Source: Muriicola sp. Z0-33 (GTDB lineage Bacteria > Bacteroidota > Bacteroidia > Flavobacteriales > Flavobacteriaceae). Taken from it: a stretch of DNA of 64,000 nucleotides. The notes beneath the pieces were generated by a model. The model saw only the letters and a program-made list of their open reading frames with translations, made no database searches and was not told the origin of the DNA. Shown here piece by piece: positions 49,098 to 58,332 of the stretch. The DNA is taken from the NCBI RefSeq assembly GCF_026126425.1, contig NZ_JAFMPW010000002.1, forward strand, positions 434,001 through 498,000, given 5' to 3'. Position 1 is the stretch's first letter, and every line of letters begins with the position of its first letter. The translations under genes and the position numbers were made by a program.

Positions 49098-50354
49098 ATG
49101 GAAATAAATAATAATCAACTTTTAAGGTTTACAACAGCAGGTAGCGTCGACGACGGAAAGAGCACCCTGATAGGTCGACTTTTATACGATTCTAAATCTA
49201 TTTTTGAGGATCAGCTCGAGGCCATTGAAAATACAAGTAAAAAGAAGGGGCATGAAGGAGTAGACCTTGCTCTGTTTACGGACGGACTAAGAGATGAAAG
49301 GGAGCAGGGAATTACAATTGATGTAGCCTATAGGTATTTTACTACCCCAAAAAGGAAATTTATTATTGCCGATACTCCGGGTCATATTCAATATACACGA
49401 AACATGGTCACGGGAGCATCTACGGCAAATGCCGCAATTATTCTTGTAGACGCCAGGCACGGGGTTATAGAGCAAACAAAAAGACATGCTTTTATCGCTT
49501 CATTATTGCATATCCCCCACGTAATTGTTTGTATCAATAAGATGGATCTTGTTGATTTTGAAGAGGCGGCCTATAACAAGATTATCAGGGAATTTGAAGA
49601 ATTTTCCTCAAAACTATTGGTAAAGGACTTTAGGTTTATTCCTATAAGCGCGCTGCTGGGAGACAATGTGGTGAACAGGTCCGAAAATATGCCCTGGTAT
49701 CAGGGAGGGCCGCTTTTGCATACATTAGAAACCATGCATATAAGCAGTGATATTAATAAAGTGGATGCAAGGTTTCCTGTTCAAACGGTACTACGCCCTC
49801 AGAGCGAAGGGTTTATAGACTATCGTGGTTATGCCGGCAGGTTGGCCAGTGGGGTACTCCGGGTAGGCGATGAAGTGGCGGTTATGCCATCTGGTTTTTC
49901 TTCGACCATAAAGTCGATAGAAGGACCATCTGGTTCAATTAACGAAGCGTTTGCACCAATGTCTGTATCAATTACATTAAATGATGATATAGATATAAGC
50001 AGGGGCGATATGATCGTCAGGGCCAACAATCAGCCAGAAGCCTCTCAGGACATAGAAGTAATGCTATGCTGGTTAAATAATAATGCCGCTAAACCAAGAG
50101 CTAAGTATACCATTAAGCATACAAGTAATGATCAAAAAGCCATGATCAAGGAAGTTATTTATAAGATTGATATCAATACACTGGCAAGGAAAACAGAGGA
50201 TACTGAACTTACTATGAATGATATTTGTAAGGTAAAAATCCGGACAACAAAACCTTTGATGATAGATTCATATAGGGAAAACAGAGTTACCGGAAGCGTT
50301 GTTCTTATAGATGAAACCACTAACGAAACTGTTGCTGCCGGGATGATTGTTTAG
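49098..50354 (+). CDS. cysN: Sulfate adenylyltransferase large subunit (GTPase)
   Basis: 418 residues of the elongation factor-type GTPase. G1 GSVDDGKST (15-23), DTPGH and NKMD motifs, then two beta-barrel domains. Its GTPase drives APS formation by CysD. No kinase domain follows at the C-terminus, which agrees with the separate cysC. After cysN the gap is 211 bases, with a hairpin at 50465-50497. Confidence 0.97.
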   Translation: MEINNNQLLRFTTAGSVDDGKSTLIGRLLYDSKSIFEDQLEAIENTSKKKGHEGVDLALFTDGLRDEREQGITIDVAYRYFTTPKRKFIIADTPGHIQYTRNMVTGASTANAAIILVDARHGVIEQTKRHAFIASLLHIPHVIVCINKMDLVDFEEAAYNKIIREFEEFSSKLLVKDFRFIPISALLGDNVVNRSENMPWYQGGPLLHTLETMHISSDINKVDARFPVQTVLRPQSEGFIDYRGYAGRLASGVLRVGDEVAVMPSGFSSTIKSIEGPSGSINEAFAPMSVSITLNDDIDISRGDMIVRANNQPEASQDIEVMLCWLNNNAAKPRAKYTIKHTSNDQKAMIKEVIYKIDINTLARKTEDTELTMNDICKVKIRTTKPLMIDSYRENRVTGSVVLIDETTNETVAAGMIV

Positions 50355-50464
50355 ATCTTTACTAACTTAGGTAAGAATATTTGGCCTATCCCCAGGGCAG
50401 AAATGATGTTTTAATTAGCATAGAGCTGATAACAGAAGACATATATAAAAGAATAACTTTTTTT

Positions 50465-50497
50465 AGGGAATTTCTCAGGAAGAAGATAGAATTCCCT
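50465..50497. other. Hairpin in the cysN-small ORF gap
   Basis: AGGGAATT and AATTCCCT form an 8-bp stem around 17 bases. The T-run lies before, not after, the stem on the plus strand, so it is not a classic terminator; it may affect transcript stability. Confidence 0.4.
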
Positions 50498-50565
50498 GAA
50501 ATATTGGACCATGAACATATACCTAGTCACTTTTGAAGTAGACTAATTTATTAAAATAATAAAAT

Positions 50566-50718
50566 ATGTTTTTATATCTAGGACCTGGCCTTGGAGGCGG
50601 GATTATTGCGGTTATTACCGGCGTATTTTTGACAATTTTCGCCTTTCTGGTGGCTATTTTCTGGCTACCTATTAAGCGATTTCTCGGATTTATAAAAGGT
50701 AAAAAAACAAAAGAATAA
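50566..50718 (+). CDS. 50-residue single-helix membrane protein next to the sulfotransferase
   Basis: ATG at 50566 to TAA at 50718. It begins MFLYLGPGLGGG, followed by a hydrophobic helix (~13-33), WLPIKRFLG and a Lys-rich tail, so the N-terminus probably faces out and the tail in. The Gly-rich GPGLGGG head and a charged C-terminus look like a conserved design rather than a random ORF. I do not recognise a named family. The next gene starts at the base after its stop, so expression is coupled. Confidence 0.65.
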   Translation: MFLYLGPGLGGGIIAVITGVFLTIFAFLVAIFWLPIKRFLGFIKGKKTKE

Positions 50719-51114
50719 TTGACTTACATAGTCATTTTTGGCCTCACCTTACTCTCCTGTTTTATCTTTGATAATTTGGGAATGGCACCTCTTATCAGAG
50801 ACTTAACCGGCTCTTATAAGTCGCAGTTTCAAGTCATGCAGAATAAGGAACTGACCGATGAGGAAAAGCAAAAGGTACTTCTGCAGCAGGTGTCAAAGCA
50901 ACTAGGCTATTTGCTAAAATTAATAGGTAGTATTCTTTTATTTGTAGCACCCTTTGGCTTAATTTTCTTATTAGAGCAATTTATTGCTGATATACATTCG
51001 GATATATTGTATACATTGAACGGTATTCTGTTGTCACTATTAGCTGTGGTTTTCTATATCGCTGTAAAAAAACTCTATGTCAAATTATTCAAAAGCAGAG
51101 AAGCATCTTCATAA
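50719..51114 (+). CDS. Small membrane protein with two to three helices next to the sulfotransferase
   Basis: 131 residues from TTG at 50719, the first codon after the previous stop. Hydrophobic segments at about 1-17, 69-87 and 95-115, with a charged middle (QNKELTDEEKQKVLLQQ). No family recognised. Its last 38 bases overlap the start of the sulfotransferase in a different frame, so the three genes are likely translated together, and a helper role in sulfation is inferred. Confidence 0.65.
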   Translation: MTYIVIFGLTLLSCFIFDNLGMAPLIRDLTGSYKSQFQVMQNKELTDEEKQKVLLQQVSKQLGYLLKLIGSILLFVAPFGLIFLLEQFIADIHSDILYTLNGILLSLLAVVFYIAVKKLYVKLFKSREASS

Positions 51115-52093
51115 ACTCTATTTATCCAACTATTTCCTTTCTAAATCCTCCCTTGAACTAGAGGAAATTATACATGGTAATAAAGCCAAACAGACCCCAA
51201 TTGAAGAGTATGTTTTTATAACGGGTTTGGCCAGATCCGGTACTACCGCCCTGATGAACAAAATTTTTACCACAGAAGAATACGCTTCTCTGCAGTATTC
51301 CAATATGCCTATTCTGCTTTCCCCAAATTTGTGGAACAAAAAACTAAAAATAGCGAAGCACGAAAGGGCCCACAAAGACGGGATCATCATTGACGGCAAT
51401 TCTCCTGAGGAATTTGACGAATATTTTTGGAAGGTGTTTCTTAACGATTCTTATATTAAGGACGGGCTACTGCCTCATGAGGTGGATGAAAAGGTTTTAG
51501 CAAAATATTTGACCTACGTATCACTAATTTGCCATTCTAAAGGCAAACAAAAATATATCTCCAAGAATAACAACAATATTTTAAGATTATCCAGTTTAAA
51601 TAAAATACAAGGAAGTAAAATTATCATATTATTCAGAGATCCTTTATCCCATGCTTCTTCTCTGATGAAGTTGCACAAATCTTTTTCTGAAAATCAAAAG
51701 GATGATCCCTTTGTTCTGGATTATTTCAACTATTTAGGGCATCACGAATTTGGTTTGGGCCATAAGCCTTTCCTTTTAACCGATAACTTTATCAACAATA
51801 AGGACAGATATACTCCTGAAGATCTGAATTACTGGTTGCAAATATGGATTAATTATTATGATTATTTGTTGGCCAATTTTGACGATAATTGGATGGTGGT
51901 TTCTTTTGAAGACCTCATAGAAGAACCAAACAAGGTATATGATCATTTAAAAGCAAACCTTAATATTAATGCCCCGTTAACAAGTGATCATAAACACATT
52001 CCAACTAAATATAAAGATATTAGCTGTAATATTGATTTAAAGGAAAGAGCGTTAAAAATTTATGACAGGTTATGTAACATCAAAGCTTACTAA
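51077..52093 (+). CDS. PAPS-dependent sulfotransferase (Sulfotransfer_3 type)
   Basis: 338 residues. The 5'-phosphosulfate loop GLARSGTTAL (~50-59) and the 3'-phosphate loop with Arg187 and Ser191 in ILFRDPLSHASS are clear. Soluble or peripheral, with no signal peptide. It should transfer sulfate from PAPS, made by the cysCDN genes upstream, to a sugar intermediate of the polymer. The acceptor is not known. Confidence 0.88.
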   Translation: MSNYSKAEKHLHKLYLSNYFLSKSSLELEEIIHGNKAKQTPIEEYVFITGLARSGTTALMNKIFTTEEYASLQYSNMPILLSPNLWNKKLKIAKHERAHKDGIIIDGNSPEEFDEYFWKVFLNDSYIKDGLLPHEVDEKVLAKYLTYVSLICHSKGKQKYISKNNNNILRLSSLNKIQGSKIIILFRDPLSHASSLMKLHKSFSENQKDDPFVLDYFNYLGHHEFGLGHKPFLLTDNFINNKDRYTPEDLNYWLQIWINYYDYLLANFDDNWMVVSFEDLIEEPNKVYDHLKANLNINAPLTSDHKHIPTKYKDISCNIDLKERALKIYDRLCNIKAY

Positions 52094-52648
52094 ATAAGAT
52101 GCTCTAAAAAATCCGACACCCATTTCAGCTTTGCTTTAACAGCAATCAAAACTAAGAATAGCAACTACCAGTTCCAGATGCCTAGGATGCCATTATTTCT
52201 CCATAATATTTAGAATATGTGTATTAAAAAAGGAGGGATCACAACCAATTTTTGGTCGGTGCCGCAATCCTAATCCTATAGAGATATACTTTCTTATCCA
52301 AAGGGCATCATTTTATGATTGACTTCCCTCCCACTTAGCAAAATATGCAGAAGCATTGCAGTTCATCGAATATTTTCTTAAAGCATTGTTAAAATTGCTC
52401 CGAGTCATAGTCCGTTCATCGTTTATTTACGTATTACAACCGATACATGCCCATGAATAAAATAGGATTGTTGCGAAGTAAAGGCCTGTTATCAGCTTAT
52501 TTTACCGATAATTATTAAGTTTTTGCATATTTTTTTTATATCTATGCAGTTCATCGAAAATATGGCAATTTTTATCGGTATAACAGAGTTACATTAAAAC
52601 GATCCTGAATTAAGTAGAAGACAGATTTTTTAAAATATCGCCCCACAA
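52094..52648. other. Long regulatory-looking intergenic region before the PKD/beta-helix gene
   Basis: The 555 bases contain no gene. They hold three GTTCATCG copies: 52361-52368, 52414-52421 and 52549-52556. Two of these are part of an identical 14-base repeat TGCAGTTCATCGAA (52357-52370 and 52545-52558). The last copy is about 100 bp before the next start and has TTTTTATCGG 21 bases further on. This points to a regulator binding array. Confidence 0.5.
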
Positions 52649-55579
52649 ATGAAATACCACCCCACCAAGGTCATTAATTTGATTCTGTATTTCTTTATCC
52701 TAACTATAATAGTTGCTTGTAGTAAGGATATTGATATATTATCAGATGCCGTTCTAAACGACTCGGTTGCCAGCGTTGAAGAACGCGAAAATTCTGAGGA
52801 AGCAGAAGAAGAAGAAGAAGAAGCAGAGAGCCAGGAAGAAGAGCAGCCAGAAACTCCAGAAGAAGAACCCCCCGCAGAAGACGGTATGGAAGATGGGTTT
52901 GAAAGTAGAACCACAGAATTCCCTCCTGTAGACGACGCCCATGTTCAAAGCGGTAAAGGCTATAATCAGACTATCATACGTCTCGATGAAAATAACAGAA
53001 CCTCTTATCTGAAGTTCGATCTAAGCGCCATTGAAGCTATTGGCGGGTACATTACAGATGCCTCCCTTAAATTTACAGTAAACAGTGATGAAGGTAACGG
53101 AACAATTAATATCTATAAAGGTGTTGACAGCGATTGGACCGAACAGGAAATTGACAATATAAATGTTCCGGATATCGATATTCTTCTAGGTGCTATTACC
53201 AAGGAGTTCAAAATTGGTAATACTGAGGAAGTAACCCTAAGCGGCTCAGATCTCATACCTGAAAATACTACGCTTATATTACAGCACGAAGAAGGTAATG
53301 ATTTAGCCATTGCGTCTAAAGAGCATCCTTCTAAAATTGGCCCTAAACTAGTAATAAGTTATAACGTGCCGGAGACCGCAGAACCCATTATAATAATAGA
53401 GGAAGAGCCTGCGCCACCTGCAGAAGAAAACTCCTCTGAAGAAGAGAATACCCCTGCTGAAAATCAAGCTCCCATCGCAATAGCGGACGCAACACCATCT
53501 AGTGGAGGCGTTCCTCTTGATGTGTCATTTACGGGAAGTAACTCTACGGATGACAATGAGATTACAACTTACGCCTGGGATTTTAAAGATGGTGGAACTT
53601 CCAGTTCGGCTAATCCTTCACATACATTTAATAATGTAGGTAGTTATGAAGTAGAACTTACGGTAACCGATGCAGAAGGCCTTACTTCAACAGACACTGT
53701 AACTATAACTGTTAATGAAGAAAGCAACGAAGCTCCCGTAGCCCGTGCAACGGGTTCTCCCCTTAGTGGAACTGCACCTTTAGAAGTTGCCTTTACTGGT
53801 AGTAATTCATCAGATGACAATTCTGTGGCGAGTTATTCCTGGAATTTTAAAGATGGTAGTACTGCTAACAATGCAAATCCGACCCATACATTTAATAATG
53901 CAGGAACATACGCAGTGGAACTTACTGTTACAGATGAAAACGGCCTTTCCGATAAAGAGACCGTCAATATAACAGTTAATGCACCACCGAGCAATGAAGC
54001 TCCTGTAGCCGTAGCAAGTGCAAATCCTTTAAGTGGAGATGCACCGCTTCAGGTTTCATTTGTAGGATCAAATTCTAGCGATGATAACGGTATTGTAAGC
54101 TATTACTGGGATTTCCCAGGGGATCCTTCAGCGGCTACCAATGCTACCCGTACATTTAACACCCCTGGAGTATATGATATAACACTAACAGTAAAGGATG
54201 CAGCAGGATTAGCACATTCAGATACTGTGACCATTACCGTTACCCAGGGAAGTGGTGGAAATACCGGTGGCGGTGGTAATGCACCTCCGGGCTATTACGT
54301 AACAACTAGTGGAAGTGCTGGTAATAGCGGGCTTTCAGAGAGCTCTGCCTGGAGCATAGAGCACGCTTTTGACGTGGCCAAACCGGGTGATATTATCTAT
54401 GTTAAAGCAGGTAACTATGGGAATAAACAACTAAGGCTGGATGATAGGTTGAATTCTGTATCTAACCCAACCAAATTTATTGGATATACCAACACACCCG
54501 GAGATTTAGTAAGCTCCGGTGGTTCTACTTTCTCCTATGGAAATTCTCTGAATCCAAGCAAAATGCCATTGATAATTTCCTCTTCACCAAACCAAGGTGC
54601 AGCGATAAATATTTTTGAAGAAAATGTTGAGATTGAGAATTTTCAAATATCAGGATATTCAAATGGTCTGTTGACCCAGTCTATAGCGGATGACTTCAAA
54701 GCAAAGAATATTATTGTTCTTAATTCTGGGAATCAAAACAGCAATGGCTATGATGGGGTTGGTCTAAATATTAGAGGAAGCAATTCTGTTCTGGAAAACT
54801 GTTTTGTACTTAATGCAACAGCAGAAGCTATTAAACTAACCGGGGCGCACAATTCAAGAGTTCGCAATTGTAAAGTTTATGCTGATAATGCTACAAATCC
54901 AACCGATTATTACTTTCTGCTAGCAGGTGGCATCACGAACACCGTTGTAGAAAATTGTTATGCAGAAAGAGCACAGGGCTTAAGTCATGGAGGACATGGA
55001 TTTATCATCAAAAATGATGGTACCTACAATACCTTTCTAAACTGTGTGGCCAGGAGAACCAATTTTGAATTGAGTTATCCAGGGGTGCACCACAATACCA
55101 TAAATGGTGGCGCTGTTCGTGGAGTAAGTACCTCCTCTGGTGAGTGGCATTCGCGAGTTTTAATAAACAACGGAGCGCATCACAATACCATAAAAAATAT
55201 GGAGATCACAGATACATGGGCCGCCATTGCTTTAAGCACTTATTTTGACTCTACAGGTGCTGATGCAAGTCTTGGAAATGATAATGTTTTTGAAAATATT
55301 ACTATTGATAATACCTATAGCGCCCTGAGGATAGGAGGTGATTCTAATTATTCTGCCGAAGGAAAAAGGTATGATTTTATTAATTGTAATATCTCTAATT
55401 TTACGGCGGTTAGTGTAGTACACTTCCGTACAGAAGATTTTGAATTCAGGAACTGTAATTTCAGCAATGGAGATTATTTGGAAATTGAAGTGCAGGGGGT
55501 GTATGCTCCGTATAGTAGTTTTAATCCTTCCTACGTAAACTGTACCTGGACAAACGTCAACTTCAATCCTCCAAATTAG
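52649..55579 (+). CDS. Surface lipoprotein: acidic linker, DNRLRE-type module, three PKD domains and right-handed beta-helix
   Basis: 976 residues. Lipobox VACS at ~23-26 followed by KDID, like Bacteroidota surface-export signals. Then a Glu/Pro-rich linker (~45-80), a CBM96/DNRLRE-type beta-sandwich (~90-245), a second acidic linker, PKD domains starting at nucleotides 53462, 53726 and 53993, and a parallel beta-helix (~550-976) with many N-x-x-I/V rungs and clustered His. This resembles polysaccharide lyases or epimerases of the pectate-lyase fold (PL6-like), but no catalytic residue can be fixed. No T9SS tail. Encoded in the polysaccharide locus, so it may trim, epimerise or bind the polymer. 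Confidence 0.85.
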   Translation: MKYHPTKVINLILYFFILTIIVACSKDIDILSDAVLNDSVASVEERENSEEAEEEEEEAESQEEEQPETPEEEPPAEDGMEDGFESRTTEFPPVDDAHVQSGKGYNQTIIRLDENNRTSYLKFDLSAIEAIGGYITDASLKFTVNSDEGNGTINIYKGVDSDWTEQEIDNINVPDIDILLGAITKEFKIGNTEEVTLSGSDLIPENTTLILQHEEGNDLAIASKEHPSKIGPKLVISYNVPETAEPIIIIEEEPAPPAEENSSEEENTPAENQAPIAIADATPSSGGVPLDVSFTGSNSTDDNEITTYAWDFKDGGTSSSANPSHTFNNVGSYEVELTVTDAEGLTSTDTVTITVNEESNEAPVARATGSPLSGTAPLEVAFTGSNSSDDNSVASYSWNFKDGSTANNANPTHTFNNAGTYAVELTVTDENGLSDKETVNITVNAPPSNEAPVAVASANPLSGDAPLQVSFVGSNSSDDNGIVSYYWDFPGDPSAATNATRTFNTPGVYDITLTVKDAAGLAHSDTVTITVTQGSGGNTGGGGNAPPGYYVTTSGSAGNSGLSESSAWSIEHAFDVAKPGDIIYVKAGNYGNKQLRLDDRLNSVSNPTKFIGYTNTPGDLVSSGGSTFSYGNSLNPSKMPLIISSSPNQGAAINIFEENVEIENFQISGYSNGLLTQSIADDFKAKNIIVLNSGNQNSNGYDGVGLNIRGSNSVLENCFVLNATAEAIKLTGAHNSRVRNCKVYADNATNPTDYYFLLAGGITNTVVENCYAERAQGLSHGGHGFIIKNDGTYNTFLNCVARRTNFELSYPGVHHNTINGGAVRGVSTSSGEWHSRVLINNGAHHNTIKNMEITDTWAAIALSTYFDSTGADASLGNDNVFENITIDNTYSALRIGGDSNYSAEGKRYDFINCNISNFTAVSVVHFRTEDFEFRNCNFSNGDYLEIEVQGVYAPYSSFNPSYVNCTWTNVNFNPPN
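53462..54255 (+). repeat. Three tandem PKD-domain repeats (period about 265 bp)
   Basis: Repeats begin N-x-A-P at 53462, 53726 and 53993. Each contains GSNS(T/S)DDN and a W(D/N)F motif, and they resemble the PKD array of the giant protein at 27435-28779. Confidence 0.88.
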
Positions 55580-55607
55580 CAGTATAATTTAAAGAACTTA
55601 CATATAA

Positions 55608-55637
55608 AACCTTTGAGCAAACGCTCAAGGGTTTTTT
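55608..55637 (+). terminator. Intrinsic terminator after the beta-helix lipoprotein
   Basis: AACCTTTGAGC and GCTCAAGGGTT form an 11-bp stem (one G-T pair) around AAAC, followed by a T-run at 55632-55637. Confidence 0.85.
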
Positions 55638-55821
55638 GCTTTAGATTCTGAGGAATGTCTTCATTGGATAAATTATACCATAATTCCGTAAATCATTAAG
55701 TAGTGTCTTCCTTTAGTTTATCGTTTTTTATGTCATTTTGCACAGAATTTCTGGGCATCTTAGTTTTTAATAAGCATCTTTGTGTAAATTATACTTTTCC
55801 AATTTATATATAAACTATAGC

Positions 55822-56937
55822 ATGAACAAAATAGCCTTAATTACGGGGGTTACAGGACAAGATGGAGCTTATCTCAGTGAATTTCTATTGAAAAAAGGAT
55901 ATATCGTCCACGGCCTGAAGAGGCGTTCCTCCCTGTTCAATACAGACCGTATAGATCATCTTTATCAGGATCCGCATGTGGAACATCGTAATTTTATTCT
56001 ACACTATGGAGATATGACAGACAGTACTAATCTAATTCGTCTGATTCAGGAGATTCAGCCAGACGAAATTTATAATCTGGCAGCAATGAGCCATGTACAT
56101 GTTTCCTTTGAAATACCAGAATATACAGCTAATGCAGACGGAATTGGGACGTTGAGGGTTTTAGACGCTGTAAGACTCCTTGGCCTTCAAAAGAAGACAC
56201 GAATATATCAGGCATCCACCTCAGAATTGTACGGTAAAGTACAGGAAGTTCCCCAGACGGAAACCACTCCATTTTATCCGAGAAGTCCGTATGCTGTGGC
56301 AAAAATGTATGCGTACTGGATAACGGTTAATTACCGGGAAGCATATGATATGTTTGCCTGTAACGGTATCCTATTTAATCATGAATCGCCCATTAGGGGA
56401 GAAACTTTCGTCACCAGAAAAATTACACGTGCAACCGCCAGGATTGCCCTGGGATTACAGGATAAATTCTATTTAGGAAATCTTGACGCACAAAGAGACT
56501 GGGGACATGCAAAAGATTATGTCCGGATGATGTGGATGATTCTACAGGCCGATGAACCGGAAGATTGGGTTATTGCAACGGGTACCACTACTCCTGTGCG
56601 TGAATTTGTTAGAAAGAGTTTTGCGGAAACGGGAATAGAACTAGAATTTAAAGGAGAAGGCATTGATGAAAAAGCCTATGTAAAATCCTGTTCCAACCCC
56701 AAATTTCAATTGGAAATTGGGAAAGAGGTACTCAGTGTTGATCCTAAATACTTTAGGCCCACCGAGGTTGAATTGCTAATTGGTGATGCTACTAAGGCAA
56801 AGACAAAGCTCGGTTGGGAAATAGAATATTCTTTAGACGACCTCATCAAAGACATGGTAAAAAGCGATGTTAAATTGATGGAAAAAGAGCAATATCTTAA
56901 AGAAGGTGGTTATAGAATTCTAAATTATTTTGAATAA
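55822..56937 (+). CDS. gmd: GDP-mannose 4,6-dehydratase
   Basis: 371 residues from ATG at 55822; the upstream GTG reading adds a non-family leader. [16 protein letters not shown] (~8-23), the [15 protein letters not shown] segment, and [29 protein letters not shown]-type catalytic region (with Y-x3-K) are diagnostic. First step from GDP-mannose to GDP-L-fucose. Confidence 0.97.
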   Translation: MNKIALITGVTGQDGAYLSEFLLKKGYIVHGLKRRSSLFNTDRIDHLYQDPHVEHRNFILHYGDMTDSTNLIRLIQEIQPDEIYNLAAMSHVHVSFEIPEYTANADGIGTLRVLDAVRLLGLQKKTRIYQASTSELYGKVQEVPQTETTPFYPRSPYAVAKMYAYWITVNYREAYDMFACNGILFNHESPIRGETFVTRKITRATARIALGLQDKFYLGNLDAQRDWGHAKDYVRMMWMILQADEPEDWVIATGTTTPVREFVRKSFAETGIELEFKGEGIDEKAYVKSCSNPKFQLEIGKEVLSVDPKYFRPTEVELLIGDATKAKTKLGWEIEYSLDDLIKDMVKSDVKLMEKEQYLKEGGYRILNYFE

Positions 56938-56943
56938 TAATCG

Positions 56944-58038
56944 ATGCAGAAAGACGCTAAAATATATGTGGCCGGGCATCGTGGACTTGTGGGAAGTGCA
57001 ATCTTAAAAAACCTTAAAGGGAGAGGTTATACAAATTTCATTACCCGTACACATAAAGAACTCGATTTAACTGACGGGGCCGCAGTACAGCAATTTTTCC
57101 GCGAAGAGCAACCAGAATATGTCTTCCTTGCAGCCGCGAAGGTCGGAGGTATTGTTGCTAACAATCGCTATCGGGCAGATTTCATTTATGAGAATCTGAT
57201 GATTCAGAATAATGTAATTCATCAGTCTTATTTAAATGGTATTAAAAAATTAATGTTCCTGGGCAGTACTTGTATCTATCCCAAAAATTGCCCTCAGCCC
57301 ATGAAAGAGGACTATTTGCTAACAGATGTGCTGGAATTCACCAATGAACCCTATGCAATTGCCAAAATTGCGGGAATTAAATTATGTGAGAGTTATAATT
57401 TGCAATACGGAACAAACTTTATTTCCGTGATGCCCACCAATCTCTACGGTCCTAACGACAATTTTGACTTAGAGAAGTCGCATGTTTTACCAGCCCTAAT
57501 CAGAAAGATACACCTTGGCAAAGCCTTGAGGGAAAACAATTGGGATTTAATAAGAAGTGATCTTAATTCGCTGCCCATTGAAGGTATAAATGGAGAGGCT
57601 TCCGAGGAAGAAATGCTGAAGATGCTCAATAATTATGGGCTTAGAAGCAATGCTGAGGGAGTTTCAGTAGATATTTGGGGTAGCGGGAAACCGATGCGCG
57701 AGTTTTTGTGGTCAGAAGATATGGCCGATGCCTGTGTCTTTTTAATGGAGAAGGCAGATTTTGAAGACACTTATCCCGAAGGGACCAAAGAAATAAGAAA
57801 TACACATATCAATATTGGTACAGGCCAGGACATATCAATTGCGGCGCTGGCCAATGAAATTAAAAGTATCATCGGCTTCGATGGCTCATTCAACTTTGAT
57901 GCCACAAAACCAGATGGTACCATGAAAAAACTTACCGATGTAACTAAGCTTAATGCATTAGGATGGAAACATAAGATTGGGTTAGGAGAGGGCATAAAAT
58001 TATTATATGAGTGGTATCTCGTTAAAATTAATAGTTAA
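56944..58038 (+). CDS. fcl: GDP-L-fucose synthase
   Basis: 364 residues. GHRGLVGSAI (~11-20), LAAAKVGGIVANNRYRAD, GSTCIYPKNCPQPMKED and the YAIAKIAG catalytic segment. An internal ~40-residue stretch after DLIRSDLNSLPIEG is longer than the E. coli enzyme, typical of Bacteroidota homologues. Six bases after gmd. The product GDP-fucose matches the fucosyltransferase-like gene at 61700. Confidence 0.96.
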   Translation: MQKDAKIYVAGHRGLVGSAILKNLKGRGYTNFITRTHKELDLTDGAAVQQFFREEQPEYVFLAAAKVGGIVANNRYRADFIYENLMIQNNVIHQSYLNGIKKLMFLGSTCIYPKNCPQPMKEDYLLTDVLEFTNEPYAIAKIAGIKLCESYNLQYGTNFISVMPTNLYGPNDNFDLEKSHVLPALIRKIHLGKALRENNWDLIRSDLNSLPIEGINGEASEEEMLKMLNNYGLRSNAEGVSVDIWGSGKPMREFLWSEDMADACVFLMEKADFEDTYPEGTKEIRNTHINIGTGQDISIAALANEIKSIIGFDGSFNFDATKPDGTMKKLTDVTKLNALGWKHKIGLGEGIKLLYEWYLVKINS

Positions 58039-58047
58039 ATAATTTTA

Positions 58048-58332
58048 ATGAAGAATTCTAAAGATGACCTTGCCGCCAAAGCAACGCAAAAACGTTCTAA
58101 TGCCTATTATAAATGGTGTGAGGCGAAGGTAATCTTCCTTAACAGAAGGCTTAGGGAGTACATTAAATACGGAGGTGTGACAAGACGGACATTAAATACT
58201 CTGAAAATTGCCCTTCCATCTCAAATTTGGAACACGATTTACTTCTGCTTAAGAAATCTTTCCAAAAGTGCATTTGGTACTGGCATAAATTTGTCACCCC
58301 TCAATAATTTAAATGCTGCACTATGGGCCTAG
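58048..58332 (+). CDS. Hypothetical 94-residue basic protein
   Basis: Starts 9 bases after the fcl stop and overlaps the flippase start by 10 bases, so it sits tightly in the operon. Basic, with KATQKRSNAYYKWCEAK near the N-terminus and no clear signal or membrane helix. No family recognised. It may be a real small protein, or a remnant of a longer lost gene. Confidence 0.5.
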   Translation: MKNSKDDLAAKATQKRSNAYYKWCEAKVIFLNRRLREYIKYGGVTRRTLNTLKIALPSQIWNTIYFCLRNLSKSAFGTGINLSPLNNLNAALWA

